DNA of 12,178 bases. Origin: Kordiimonadaceae bacterium (GTDB taxonomy: Bacteria; Pseudomonadota; Alphaproteobacteria; Sphingomonadales; Emcibacteraceae). A program made the translations under genes and the position numbers. The notes under the pieces were generated by a model, which saw only the letters and a program-made list of their open reading frames with translations, had not been told where the DNA came from and did not search any database. Shown here one piece after another: positions 1 through 8,317 of this stretch. The stretch is taken from assembly GCA_018699075.1 (NCBI GenBank), contig JABIPV010000158.1:1-12178 (forward strand), read 5' to 3'. The number at the start of each line of letters is the position of its first letter. Within the stretch, counting starts at the first letter, position 1.

Positions 1-704
1 CAGTCTACGGAAAATTTAGTAACAAAATTCATTATTCCTGCCGGAAAAGTCATTTGCGATTGGCGGTTAATAAACATTAGCGCGAATAGAAGCTCCGACC
101 AAGCGGCGGTAAAAACAAAACCAAGGGTGGCTCCGATACCAGGAAGACAAAGAGGAAGGGTGATTTTTTCTAACGCTTGAAAGCGCGTGCAGCCATCCAT
201 CATGGCCGCTTCTTCTAGCTCTACTGGTGATCCATCAAAAAAGGATTGCATTAAAAAACAGGCGAATGGCAAATTAAATGCTGTGTAAACGAGGATCAAT
301 CCCGCTAAACTATCGACCAGATTGATGAAAGTTAGGACGTTATAAATGGGTGCAATGATCATAACGATCGGGAACATCTGGGTTATTAACAATATGACAA
401 TGATTAGCGCCCGACCGTTAAATTTAAACCGTGATAGCGCATAACCCGCTGCTATGGCAATTAGTGTTGTTAGGGCTGCCGTGGTAAAGGAAACGATGAA
501 CGAATTTAAGAAATAATCAGGAAAACTTCCTTCCATCAGCACAGCATAATAATGATCAAAAGTAATATGACTTGGCCAGGCGACGACGCCTTCTGAATAA
601 AGAAGTCGGTCAGGTGTCAGTGATATTTTGAACATCCAAAACACAGGTAATAATGTGAATATTAAAAAGCCGCTTATAAAGACGAATTTTGAATTTTTGA
701 TCAT
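1..704 (-). CDS. ABC sugar transporter permease, MalG-like (partial, runs off left edge)
   Basis: This is an inner-membrane permease of a carbohydrate-type ABC importer. It begins at ATG 704 and reads open to the window edge, giving 234 residues. MalG-type proteins usually have about 275-280, so roughly the last 40 are missing. The N-terminus (MIKNSKFVFISGFLIF) leads into a first membrane helix, followed by several more hydrophobic segments. The EAA loop that contacts the ATPase is clear at residues 165-171 (EAAMMDG), with LPLCLPG after it. A GGAG ribosome site lies about 12 bases upstream. The gene starts 18 bases after the stop of the MalF-like permease, so it is the third gene of the operon. 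The ATPase may lie beyond the left edge. The family call is secure; the transported solute is unknown. Confidence 0.93.
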   Translation of the reverse strand, partial: MIKNSKFVFISGFLIFTLLPVFWMFKISLTPDRLLYSEGVVAWPSHITFDHYYAVLMEGSFPDYFLNSFIVSFTTAALTTLIAIAAGYALSRFKFNGRALIIVILLITQMFPIVMIIAPIYNVLTFINLVDSLAGLILVYTAFNLPFACFLMQSFFDGSPVELEEAAMMDGCTRFQALEKITLPLCLPGIGATLGFVFTAAWSELLFALMFINRQSQMTFPAGIMNFVTKFSVD

Positions 705-722
705 AATATTTTTACGCTCCAT

Positions 723-1604
723 CTACACATAAGCCGGCATCTTTTGGCGCAAACGACCAAGGGCAATGCCGTAAATCATCAACATGAATAAAAGTGCTAT
801 TGAAATCACCGACGCATAACCAAAATCCATATTCTGATACGCGGTATCATAAATATATGTGGCGATGATCTGGGTCGAATTAGCCGGGCCGCCATTGGTC
901 ATGACGATGATTATTTCTGCAAAATTAGCGATCCAAATGGCGCGAATTAACAGTGTGATTAAAATCGTCGGCGCGATCAAAGGAACGGTAATATAACGGA
1001 AAGTATTAAACGCACTTACCCCATCCATTTTTGCAGCTTCATAAATCTCATCCGGAATTGAACGAAGCGCTGCAAGTAACATGATGGTAAAAAACGGAAT
1101 GCCGAACCATACATTAGCGATAATTGGTCCCCACATAGCATGGTCTGGGTCGCTGAGAATGTTTTCCGGCTTATCCATTATCCCCAAAAATTCTAGCGCA
1201 TAAGGAACAGGACCTGTTACCGGGTTAAACATCCATACCCACATTAGGCCGATAAGAAACGACGGCACCGCCCACGGAATAAACAGTATCGGTTGAATGA
1301 TACCAATTCCCTTAAATCCATCTTTTAAAAGTAAAGCAAGGCCAAATCCTAGACTGAACTGAAAAAACAGTGAGGCCGATGTCCAAAACAAAGTGTTAAT
1401 CAGGCTGCTGACAAAAAGGCTATCTTCATCAAGAATTCTTTTGAATTGTTCAAATCCTACAAATTCCTTAGTACCAGATAACAAATCAAAATCATAAAAA
1501 GCGTATGATATACCAGTTACCAACGGCACGATCACTAACAATAGTATAAACAGAAGTGTCGGGGCCAAATAAAACCATGCTTGGTTTACGGGGGATGACT
1601 TCAT
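723..1604 (-). CDS. ABC sugar transporter permease, MalF-like
   Basis: This is the first of two permeases that form the membrane channel of a CUT1-type (sugar, polyol or glycerol-phosphate) ABC importer. At 293 residues it is normal for the short MalF/UgpA type without the large periplasmic insert of E. coli MalF. Residues 9-33 form the first membrane helix and several more follow. The EAA loop is at 189-195 (EAAKMDG), followed by ITVPLIAPT. The ATG at 1604 overlaps the TGA of the binding-protein gene in an ATGA arrangement, with GGGGAA about 8 bases upstream, so translation is probably coupled. It partners with the MalG-like permease downstream. The solute is not predictable from sequence. 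Confidence 0.95.
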   Translation of the reverse strand: MKSSPVNQAWFYLAPTLLFILLLVIVPLVTGISYAFYDFDLLSGTKEFVGFEQFKRILDEDSLFVSSLINTLFWTSASLFFQFSLGFGLALLLKDGFKGIGIIQPILFIPWAVPSFLIGLMWVWMFNPVTGPVPYALEFLGIMDKPENILSDPDHAMWGPIIANVWFGIPFFTIMLLAALRSIPDEIYEAAKMDGVSAFNTFRYITVPLIAPTILITLLIRAIWIANFAEIIIVMTNGGPANSTQIIATYIYDTAYQNMDFGYASVISIALLFMLMIYGIALGRLRQKMPAYV

Positions 1605-2881
1605 TCAATTTTCCCCAAATATCTTTTTTGTGCAGCGGTTAAAACATCTGCCCACATTTTTGCGGTTTCTTCTGGTGTTTTTTCGCCTAACATCATGGCT
1701 TGTCCACTTTGCACAACGGTAATGCTATCAAATTCCGCAATTTCCGGAAGGTAATTTGGATTAATAAGATATGACCAGCGATCATCTTGTGTCGTTTGAA
1801 GCCATCCTTGCCCAATTTCACTGGCGGCAAAAATATCTTCAGAAATACCTGTATAAATGGGAACCAGCCCGGATCCTTCTGCCCAATTCTGATTGTTGTC
1901 ACGTTTAAGCAAATGTTTCACGAGTTTAAAGGCCGCTTCTTTTTTGGCGGATTGTTCCATAACCGACCAACCGATATACCCTAGATGAGGAAATGATTTC
2001 CCGCTTGGACCGAGCGGCATTGGGGATGATGCATAATCTTCTTCGTCCATACGTTTTTTAAGCGCACTTAACGAATCGGGTGTTTGATGAAGCATGGCAC
2101 ATGTGCCTGAATAAAAACCCGATACGGTTTCGTTAAAACCCCAATTGATACTGTCTTTGGGCGCATAGCCATTAACATATAAATCGCGTATCATCGTCAG
2201 GCCGTCAATGGCCCCTTGATTATAAAATGTACTGTTACCCTCTGCATCAAAAAATTGATCGCTGCCGTTCATGGTGGTCATCAACCAATAATAAAATACG
2301 GGGCCGCCCCTGCCGCCATGATGACAAAATCCACTGACGCCGGGAAGCTCTGATATTTTCGCAGACGTTTGATAAAATTCACTGAGCGTTAATGGCGGTT
2401 TTTCAATGCCGGCTTCTTTGAATATCTTTTTATTATAAATTAGAGCCCGAAGATAATACCCATATGGAATGGTATAAAGTGTTTCATTTATGCTGCCGTA
2501 ACTAAAAGTGTCGCCTTCAATATCATCATCGAATGATGCGGTATCAATATAAGGGGTCATGTCGGCTATTTGTCCGGCACTTACATAACGGGATAACCAA
2601 AAGTCAGGCATTTCAACCACGTCTGGTGCGCGCCCGCCGGCGATCATCATGCCGATTTTTTCGAAAGCCTGCCCCCAAGATAATGAAATGACATCCACTT
2701 TCATGTTTGGATTGTCGGCTTCAAAGCTGTCCAGTTGATTTCTAAGTAATCGTGTGCGTTCAGGAGAAGTGTTAACCTCGACGATAAGTAAATTATTAGG
2801 ATCATGATCTTTATCGGATGTGGCCTGCCATATGACAAACCCAAATACCGTTATGACAAATATAATTGCCCCTTTAATCAT
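1601..2881 (-). CDS. ABC transporter solute-binding protein, family 1 (MalE/UgpB-like)
   Basis: This is the extracytoplasmic binding protein of the importer, and it would deliver solute to the two permeases encoded next. From ATG 2881 it has 426 residues. An in-frame ATG at 2908 would add nine residues, but 2881 is preferred: AAGGGAT lies 9 bases before it, and the hydrophobic leader then starts at once (MIKGAIIFVITVF). Family hallmarks include the early VISLSWGQAFEKIG region, GGRAPDVVEMP and YTIPYG, and a C-terminal half resembling SBP_bac_1 proteins. The leader has neither a lipobox nor a good signal peptidase I site (VIWQATSDKD follows the helix), so the protein may stay anchored in the inner membrane. 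Its stop overlaps the permease start by 4 bases. The ligand is unknown. Confidence 0.92.
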   Translation of the reverse strand: MIKGAIIFVITVFGFVIWQATSDKDHDPNNLLIVEVNTSPERTRLLRNQLDSFEADNPNMKVDVISLSWGQAFEKIGMMIAGGRAPDVVEMPDFWLSRYVSAGQIADMTPYIDTASFDDDIEGDTFSYGSINETLYTIPYGYYLRALIYNKKIFKEAGIEKPPLTLSEFYQTSAKISELPGVSGFCHHGGRGGPVFYYWLMTTMNGSDQFFDAEGNSTFYNQGAIDGLTMIRDLYVNGYAPKDSINWGFNETVSGFYSGTCAMLHQTPDSLSALKKRMDEEDYASSPMPLGPSGKSFPHLGYIGWSVMEQSAKKEAAFKLVKHLLKRDNNQNWAEGSGLVPIYTGISEDIFAASEIGQGWLQTTQDDRWSYLINPNYLPEIAEFDSITVVQSGQAMMLGEKTPEETAKMWADVLTAAQKRYLGKIE

Positions 2882-2890
2882 AAATTCAGT

Positions 2891-2897
2891 ATCCCTT
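2891..2897 (-). promoter_or_regulatory. Ribosome binding site that favours the 2881 start
   Basis: Read on the minus strand this is AAGGGAT followed by nine bases and the ATG at 2881. The alternative ATG at 2908 has no comparable purine-rich site, so this element argues for the shorter binding protein. Confidence 0.6.
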
Positions 2898-3002
2898 AAA
2901 ATTTCCATATCATTCTAACCAACTTAATTTAAAATGAAATTCCTTTTTTATATTTTGAAGGTTATATTGCTTAAATTAAAGGACACTAGCGGATGATAAA
3001 CT

Positions 3003-3569
3003 ATGCATAAAACTTATATTTCAGCGGACGAACTCCTATATTCATCCTTTAAGTTGGGTGAGATGATCATAAAAAGCGGCTTTCGCCCTGATTTCATTGT
3101 TGGTGTCTGGCGCGGTGGTACTCCCGTTGGGATCGCGGTTCAGGAATTACTTGAATTCTGTCATATAAAATCCGACCATATTGCCATCAGAACGTCGTCT
3201 TACACCGGCATAGCAAAACAAGAAGATCATGTGAAAGTATATGGCCTTCATTATTTGATCGATACCATGAACAGTGATGACAGCTTGCTGATATTAGATG
3301 ATGTGTTTGATAGTGGAAGAAGCATTCGTGCCATCATTCATGAACTTGAAACTCACATGCGTAAAAATATGCCATCTGATGTCCGCGTTGGTACCGTATA
3401 TTATAAACCCGGCAAAAACCAAACCGACAGAACACCAGATTATTATGTTCATAAAACGGAGGAATGGCTGGTTTTTCCACATGAACTTGATGGCCTTACA
3501 GATGATGAAATTAAAGGATCGAAGCTGGATGCAGAAATGTTGTTGGCTTTACGAGACAGTTGTTCTTGA
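3003..3569 (+). CDS. Phosphoribosyltransferase family protein
   Basis: This is a type I phosphoribosyltransferase fold protein of 188 residues, probably cytosolic, which would transfer phosphoribose from PRPP to a base or related acceptor. The PRPP-binding signature is clear at residues 97-107 (ILDDVFDSGRS), and an early loop VWRGGTPVG is at 35-43. It resembles the hypoxanthine/xanthine-type group (COG2236-like), but the acceptor cannot be inferred. A weak GGAT element lies 8 bases before the ATG. A better purine run, AAAGGA at 2978-2983, is instead spaced for a five-codon ORF that overlaps this start. The gene is divergent from the transporter operon, with little intergenic space. Its last 21 bases overlap the 3' end of the convergent PhyH gene. 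No frameshift is seen. Confidence 0.9.
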   Translation: MHKTYISADELLYSSFKLGEMIIKSGFRPDFIVGVWRGGTPVGIAVQELLEFCHIKSDHIAIRTSSYTGIAKQEDHVKVYGLHYLIDTMNSDDSLLILDDVFDSGRSIRAIIHELETHMRKNMPSDVRVGTVYYKPGKNQTDRTPDYYVHKTEEWLVFPHELDGLTDDEIKGSKLDAEMLLALRDSCS

Positions 3570-4358
3570 ATAAATAATCGGAAACCAATCTTCTCTCAAT
3601 ACTTCACCATCATTCATGTTGTGACCGGGGAAGGGGGGAGATGTCGGGCCGGGTCTTGTGATGTATCTAGTATCATCACCGACAAAACGTAATGAAAAAG
3701 CGCGCCTTCTTTTATCCGTGTTATTACCCCTCGCGCCATGCAATATTTTGTAATTAAAAGCGACGGCATCACCGGGTTCCATTTCCCATTCTTTTATGTG
3801 AATTTCTTCAGAACTAAGATCAGGCACCTGCATATATTCATCTTCATTAGGATAAAAATTTTCTTCTGATAACCAGCGGGTGGGTAGAACAGGTTTTGGC
3901 CATTTATGGGAACCTGCTACACAGCGCAATGCCGCGTCTTTTACAGGATCCATCGGCGACCAGAGGCTGATGGTTTGTGCGCCTTCGACGAAATAATAGG
4001 GACTGTCTTGATGCCATGGTGTTGCTTTACTTGTCCCCGGTTCTTTAACCAGAACATGGTCATGGAAAACTTGGCTTTTTTTTGATTTCATTAATTCAGC
4101 GGCTACGCGCCCTGCATCAGAATGTCGTATAACGTCTTCAAATTCTGCAATTCTTGTCCAATTACAATAATCATCAAAAAATCGTCCGTCATCGCCCTCT
4201 TTTAAATTTTCAGCAGCATAAGGTCCCGGCTCGCGCATATTATGCTCTATACCAGCGCGGATTATATCCACCCAATCTTTAAAAAGGCCTTTGATTAGAA
4301 CAACGCCATCTTCCTGAAAGCGTTTAATTTGATCATCGCTAATGTTAATACCAGACAC
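3549..4358 (-). CDS. Phytanoyl-CoA dioxygenase (PhyH) family protein
   Basis: This is a non-haem Fe(II)/2-oxoglutarate-dependent oxygenase of 269 residues, a typical PhyH length. The iron ligands are visible as the HxD pair H116/D118 in TPWHQDSPYYF and the distal H207 in LHGARGNN. The following arginines (217-219) would bind 2-oxoglutarate. It starts with GTG at 4358; GGGATGA sits just upstream and no in-frame ATG fits. It has no signal peptide, so it is cytosolic. Bacterial members hydroxylate varied small molecules, so the phytanoyl-CoA name should not be taken literally. The gene is co-oriented with the Mo hydroxylase, 68 bases after its stop, and has its own promoter-like sequence in that gap. 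Its 3' end overlaps the phosphoribosyltransferase gene. Confidence 0.92.
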   Translation of the reverse strand: MSGINISDDQIKRFQEDGVVLIKGLFKDWVDIIRAGIEHNMREPGPYAAENLKEGDDGRFFDDYCNWTRIAEFEDVIRHSDAGRVAAELMKSKKSQVFHDHVLVKEPGTSKATPWHQDSPYYFVEGAQTISLWSPMDPVKDAALRCVAGSHKWPKPVLPTRWLSEENFYPNEDEYMQVPDLSSEEIHIKEWEMEPGDAVAFNYKILHGARGNNTDKRRRAFSLRFVGDDTRYITRPGPTSPPFPGHNMNDGEVLREDWFPIIYSRTTVS

Positions 4359-4390
4359 ACTATCATCCCATAAAATTACCAGATAAGATG

Positions 4391-4418
4391 ATTATAATTG
4401 ATACTCCAATTTAACCAA
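4391..4418 (-). promoter_or_regulatory. Candidate sigma70-type promoter for the PhyH-family gene
   Basis: On the minus strand, TTGGTT (4418-4413) is followed by a 16-base spacer and a perfect TATAAT (4396-4391). This leaves about 32 bases to the GTG start at 4358. The -35 box matches the consensus at only three of six positions. The region is AT-rich, so chance matches are possible. Confidence 0.4.
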
Positions 4419-4426
4419 TCATAAAA

Positions 4427-6562
4427 TTATAGCAGGCTTCTTATCGGAATACCTGTGACCTCTTCACCGGATAGTTTTTCAATGGCATTTGCGATGGCGG
4501 GTTGAATGCCGGCTTGCATTTTTTCACCGCAACCCATGGGGTGAGCCCCATTATCCAATAATTTAATCGACACATTTTTCGGCACATCACCGATCAGAGA
4601 CACTGGATAATCATCAAAATTACCTTGTTCAACAACACCGTTTTTTACGGTAATCACCCCACTGCGCATCATCGACATGGCAAAGGCGATGGAACTTTGG
4701 ATTTGTCTTGTAAATCCATTTGGGTTAATCACTCGTCCATGATCAGCTACTACCCAAACTTTTTCCACTTTCCATGAACCATCAGGGGTTTTGCTCACGT
4801 CGGCCATATGACCGCTGTAATATTGATAATCAATGCCGGGCTTACCTTCAAAGGCAAAGGCATATCCACGGGCCATTTCTTTTTGCACCGGATTGTTAGT
4901 ATTGATTTCCTGTAGAGCTTGCATGACTTTTAAAGCTCGGGGGTTTTCTTTTAAAAGCTCTGCTCGCAATTCAAGAGGGTTTCGATTTCCAAGAGCGGCC
5001 ATTCGGTCGATCATCACTTCAACGGAGAAGTTGGTGTATCCATGGCTGATACCACGTAAGATCCCCACGGTCATGGGGGTATCAAGATATCCTTGACTAT
5101 AATGTTGATGGGGAATTTTATAGGCGGGTTCTTGACCCGCAAAACCAATCATGCGTCCAAAGTGTAATTCTCTTATTTCAGGAATGAAATGATAAGGACC
5201 CGGGTTGACATAGCCTATAGCACTATCCCAGGCGATCAGCTTATTTTCATCATCTAATTTAGCTTGGATGCGAAGTTCACAAGCGGGTCGATAATAATCA
5301 TGACGCATGTCATCTTCACGGGTCCATATAAGTTTAACGGGGTGACCAGATTTTTGCGAAACTTCGACGGCTTCGATGACGAAATCTTCCTGTGCGCGGC
5401 GGCCAAAACCACCACCCATTAATGTAGTATGGAGATTAATATCTTGATTGTTACGATCCAGAAATTTTACCACTTCTTCAAGGGCGACCAGTTTGCTTTG
5501 TGTAGGCGCCCAGATTTCACATTTTTCATCGGTTACCCATGCAGTACAATTCATGGGTTCCATTGTCGCATGGGCGACAAAAGGGAAACTGAAATTACCG
5601 GTTAAGATTTGACCGTTATCCTCTGCAATCAAGGTTTTAGCATCACCCGTAAGATCTTTACTTTCCATAGGATTATCAAGCATATCTTTTAATTGAGCGG
5701 CAATGCTTTGTGAAGATTGCGTTTCATAATCCCCATTATCCCACTCTATTTTAAGGGCGTCGCGTGCTTTTTTTGCCGCCCAAAAACCGTCCGCTATAAT
5801 CGCAACGCCGTTTGATACTTCAATAATATCAACGACACCTTTTATTTTAAGCGCGTCTTCAGCATCATAATTATTCACTTTGCCACCGGATACAGGCGAA
5901 CGTTCTATCATCGCTACTTTTAATCCGGGAAAATTAACATCCATACCGTATTTAGCATCGCCTGTGACACGTTCGCGTGATCTTAACTGCGGTATAGGTT
6001 TTCCAATTAAAGTGGCTTGGCTTTTTGATTTTAAGGGCGCATCAGCAGGTAAGAAAACATCAGTGATCGTGTCAAAAAGATCGTGATATTGAAATGTTTT
6101 TCCAGTTACCGGGTCCGTGACAACACTATTTTTAGTGGTCAAGCGTTCCGACGGAACTTGCCATCTTCCCGCAGCGGAAATTTTAAACCCTTCCCTTAAG
6201 TTTGCCCCCGTTCGGCGGTGATTTTTCCAACCAAGAAAAGTACTCACAGCACCAACGGTAGCGAGGCCGTCTTGATAGTAGTCGCGGTCTATTGCCAAAC
6301 CCTCTTTAACGGCGACAAGTTTATTCCAGTCGGCATCCATTTCATCAAAAAGCATCTGTGCTTGTCCAGTTGGGGACCCTTGCCCCATATCAGAACGATA
6401 ACTGATATACGTAATGCCGCCATTTTCATCCATTTCTAAAAAGGGAAGTGCGAAGGCTTTTGTAGCTATGGCGTGGGCAAGGGGTGGTGCTACGGCATAT
6501 ATCATTAATGTACCGCTGGCGGTTAAGGCAGTTTTTAAAAAACTTCTTCTAGAAATACTCAT
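4427..6562 (-). CDS. Xanthine dehydrogenase family molybdopterin-binding subunit (IorB-like, Tat-exported)
   Basis: This is the large catalytic subunit of a two-subunit molybdenum hydroxylase, in the group that includes isoquinoline 1-oxidoreductase beta subunit and related aldehyde dehydrogenases. It has 711 residues, close to family size. A twin-arginine signal opens the protein (SRRSFLK at 4-10, then a hydrophobic stretch ending near PLAHA), so export to the periplasm as a folded cofactor-loaded complex is expected. An aldehyde oxidase a/b-hammerhead-like region starts at RERVTGDAKYG (196-206). The molybdopterin loop GGGFGRR is at 383-389. The C-terminal GCGEKMQAGIQPA carries the expected catalytic glutamate, E680. 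AAGGAG lies seven bases before the ATG, which overlaps the stop of the [2Fe-2S] subunit by 4 bases. The substrate is unknown. No maturation chaperone gene is present here. Confidence 0.94.
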   Translation of the reverse strand: MSISRRSFLKTALTASGTLMIYAVAPPLAHAIATKAFALPFLEMDENGGITYISYRSDMGQGSPTGQAQMLFDEMDADWNKLVAVKEGLAIDRDYYQDGLATVGAVSTFLGWKNHRRTGANLREGFKISAAGRWQVPSERLTTKNSVVTDPVTGKTFQYHDLFDTITDVFLPADAPLKSKSQATLIGKPIPQLRSRERVTGDAKYGMDVNFPGLKVAMIERSPVSGGKVNNYDAEDALKIKGVVDIIEVSNGVAIIADGFWAAKKARDALKIEWDNGDYETQSSQSIAAQLKDMLDNPMESKDLTGDAKTLIAEDNGQILTGNFSFPFVAHATMEPMNCTAWVTDEKCEIWAPTQSKLVALEEVVKFLDRNNQDINLHTTLMGGGFGRRAQEDFVIEAVEVSQKSGHPVKLIWTREDDMRHDYYRPACELRIQAKLDDENKLIAWDSAIGYVNPGPYHFIPEIRELHFGRMIGFAGQEPAYKIPHQHYSQGYLDTPMTVGILRGISHGYTNFSVEVMIDRMAALGNRNPLELRAELLKENPRALKVMQALQEINTNNPVQKEMARGYAFAFEGKPGIDYQYYSGHMADVSKTPDGSWKVEKVWVVADHGRVINPNGFTRQIQSSIAFAMSMMRSGVITVKNGVVEQGNFDDYPVSLIGDVPKNVSIKLLDNGAHPMGCGEKMQAGIQPAIANAIEKLSGEEVTGIPIRSLL

Positions 6563-7029
6563 GATGTGGCTCCTTCGGCTTGGAGCTTTGCAGCTTTATG
6601 GATGGCTTTTCGCATATTATCATAACTGCCACAGCGGCAAATATTGGTGTGATATTTATCAATATCTTCGTCAGTTGGATTAGGAAATTTTTCTAAAAAT
6701 GTAATGGTTGCCATGATCTGGCCTGACTGGCAATACCCGCATTGGGGCACGTCTTCTTCGATCCAAACCCGTTGGACAAAGTGTAGGCCGCCATTCGCAC
6801 TTAAATTTTCAATGGTTGAAATATTTGTACCACCCACCTCTGCCATTGGTATGGTGCAGGATCGCTCCGCTTCGCCGTCAATATGAACGGTGCAAGCACC
6901 ACACTGACCAATACCACAACCATATTTGGTTCCAGTGAGTTCGGCGTTTTCACGCAAAAACCAAAGCAGCGGCATATCCTCATCGCCGTCATAGGATAAT
7001 GATTTTCCGTTAACGTTTAATGTAATCAT
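6559..7029 (-). CDS. (2Fe-2S)-binding subunit of molybdenum hydroxylase (IorA-like)
   Basis: This is the small electron-transfer subunit that partners the large subunit encoded directly downstream. At 156 residues it has the normal length. The N-terminal plant-ferredoxin-type cluster uses C38, C43, C46 and C58 (CGIGQCGAC motif). The second, helical domain cluster uses C97, C100, C131 and C133 (CGYC and CRC). All eight cysteines are intact. It has no signal peptide, which is usual because the complex is exported through the Tat leader of the large subunit. The ATG at 7029 has GGGGAAG eight bases upstream. The stop overlaps the next start as ATGA, which implies translational coupling and matched expression. 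Electrons probably pass to a periplasmic cytochrome, but no such gene is visible nearby. Confidence 0.95.
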   Translation of the reverse strand: MITLNVNGKSLSYDGDEDMPLLWFLRENAELTGTKYGCGIGQCGACTVHIDGEAERSCTIPMAEVGGTNISTIENLSANGGLHFVQRVWIEEDVPQCGYCQSGQIMATITFLEKFPNPTDEDIDKYHTNICRCGSYDNMRKAIHKAAKLQAEGATS

Positions 7030-7076
7030 GAATAAAACTTCCCCTGCCGAAATATATAAGTTGTTACAAATTTTAT

Positions 7077-7105
7077 ATTATAAAAATCTAAAAATACAAT
7101 GTGAC
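7077..7105 (-). promoter_or_regulatory. Candidate sigma70-type promoter for the Mo-hydroxylase operon
   Basis: On the minus strand, GTCACA (7105-7100, four of six matches to TTGACA) is followed by a 17-base spacer and a perfect TATAAT (7082-7077), 47 bases before the ATG at 7029. It lies just after the hairpin terminator of the upstream gene, which fits an independent transcription unit. Confidence 0.45.
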
Positions 7106-7107
7106 TG

Positions 7108-7131
7108 AAATAAGGCAGTTTTGCCTCATTT
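7108..7131 (-). terminator. Hairpin terminator after the TauD/TfdA-family gene
   Basis: Read on the minus strand, AAATGAGGCA pairs with TGCCTTATTT across an AAAC loop, giving ten pairs including one G-T wobble. The transcript continues as TTATTTCAG. It begins about 10 bases after the stop of the dioxygenase gene and separates it from the Mo-hydroxylase promoter region. The T-run is short, so termination may be incomplete. Confidence 0.6.
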
Positions 7132-7141
7132 GATAATTCAC

Positions 7142-8194
7142 TTAGTCCAGCGGAATATGTAGTTCTGTTTCTTCGGTAATTATCCCGCCACGGTCGCCAA
7201 CCTTTATGGATCCATACCGCTGTTTAAAACATTCTGGAAGTTCGCGGTCCCCTTCCATGGAAAGCCAAAGGCGAAAAAGATGGCGGCGATCTTTTGGATC
7301 CGGCCAATCGGTAAAGCCAGTGCGGTCATGCAGCTGTGAATGATTATAGACAAATTGCAAATCACCTACTTCGAGCTGCATAGAAAGATACAGGCGCGGA
7401 TCATTGGCAAGTTGATCAAAAAGGTTTAAGGCTTCAACATGTAGATCGCTTAGGAGAAAAGCGCTCGGAAACCTTTGTGCGCTATCGATATATTGTCGCT
7501 GGTATTTGCCAGTAAGTTTTCCGTTATGCCAATTTAGCACGGGGATCTCGAAATAAGGTTTTTCGCCCACCGGCACTTCACCGCGTCGGTCGGTGGCGAT
7601 GGGATCAAACAATAATTCAACCAAATCAGGGCGCAATTTACGCATTTCGTTATAAATGGTTTCCGTGCTGACCAAAAGCGACTTTCCGCCTTCTTGGGCC
7701 GTTCGCAGGCACATAAGTCCAACAACGTCTGCGGAATCCGTATGGAATGTTTGTCTCTCGGACGTTTGATAAATGCGGGTGTTGGTATCTTCGGCGCTCG
7801 CACCAATATCACGCACATGCCCCAAAATATGACCCATGGCATTTTGCGACCTCGCATTGCCAAGATGTGCCCCTATGCCACAAAATATGGTTGCCGCGAT
7901 TTCTTGGCTATAGTCACAAACCGGCAGCCCACGCAGTACTTCAAACCCGCAACCTTTAAGCAGAGTTTGTTTAAGTTTTTCAAGACGCGGTCTAATGATC
8001 GTTAGAGGGAAAGTTTCCTTAGAAATATCCGATATTTTATTGTTGGCGGCGATGAATTTTTCCGCCGTTTGTTCAAGTTCACAGATTTCATTGGGTAATA
8101 TATGCGTCAGCCAGTTTTCTGGTGTTTTCGCCAATTCTTCCCCTCGCCACGCGGAAGGCCCTCTAATAAAATCATTTGGTGAGCGGTTTGTCAT
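7142..8194 (-). CDS. TauD/TfdA family Fe(II)/2-oxoglutarate dioxygenase
   Basis: This is a cytosolic non-haem iron oxygenase of the TauD/TfdA/clavaminate-synthase-like family. Starting at ATG 8194 it has 350 residues. An in-frame ATG at 8257 would add 21 residues of AT-biased, non-conserved sequence (including KLINIMIMLRF) and lacks a ribosome site, so the shorter form is preferred, although ATGs at 8215 and 8209 remain possible. In the short numbering, the HxD motif is H151/D153 (FHTDSADVV). The distal ligand lies in NHSQLHDRTGF, most likely H289. The 2-oxoglutarate arginine is probably R308 in RRHLFRLW. The substrate is unknown: members oxidise taurine, phenoxyacids, carnitine precursors and others. 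It is divergent from the desaturase-like gene and is followed by its own hairpin terminator. Confidence 0.9.
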   Translation of the reverse strand: MTNRSPNDFIRGPSAWRGEELAKTPENWLTHILPNEICELEQTAEKFIAANNKISDISKETFPLTIIRPRLEKLKQTLLKGCGFEVLRGLPVCDYSQEIAATIFCGIGAHLGNARSQNAMGHILGHVRDIGASAEDTNTRIYQTSERQTFHTDSADVVGLMCLRTAQEGGKSLLVSTETIYNEMRKLRPDLVELLFDPIATDRRGEVPVGEKPYFEIPVLNWHNGKLTGKYQRQYIDSAQRFPSAFLLSDLHVEALNLFDQLANDPRLYLSMQLEVGDLQFVYNHSQLHDRTGFTDWPDPKDRRHLFRLWLSMEGDRELPECFKQRYGSIKVGDRGGIITEETELHIPLD

Positions 8195-8317
8195 AATAAA
8201 TCTTAGCATTATCATAATATTAATCAATTTATTGTTTGCTAGTGATCTAGATATCATTCAGACTAGGCGATGTTTTTTAATATTCTGCCTAATAGTAAAT
8301 AAAGTAGATTGCCTTAT
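8195..8317. other. Divergent intergenic region between dioxygenase and desaturase genes
   Basis: This AT-rich spacer of 123 bases must hold the promoters of both divergent genes, but I see no convincing -35/-10 pair. A small inverted repeat, TAGGC (8264-8268) and GCCTA (8287-8291), lies nearer the desaturase start. It could be an operator, but it is too short to be convincing. Confidence 0.3.

Noticed and set aside
2909..3002. Promoters for the divergent transporter and phosphoribosyltransferase genes
   Set aside because: Candidates such as TAGAAT for the transporter or TTGAAG for the plus-strand gene lack a partner box at acceptable spacing, so none is called.
4833..6683. Several plus-strand open frames of 60-90 codons inside the Mo-hydroxylase genes
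   Set aside because: They lie antisense to strongly conserved coding sequence, lack recognisable motifs and are expected by chance in the opposite frames.
7534..8005. Overlapping open frames of 70-109 codons on both strands within the TauD/TfdA-family gene
   Set aside because: The TauD-like frame carries intact metal-binding motifs over the same bases; the others are rich in Cys and Arg, with no domain signal.
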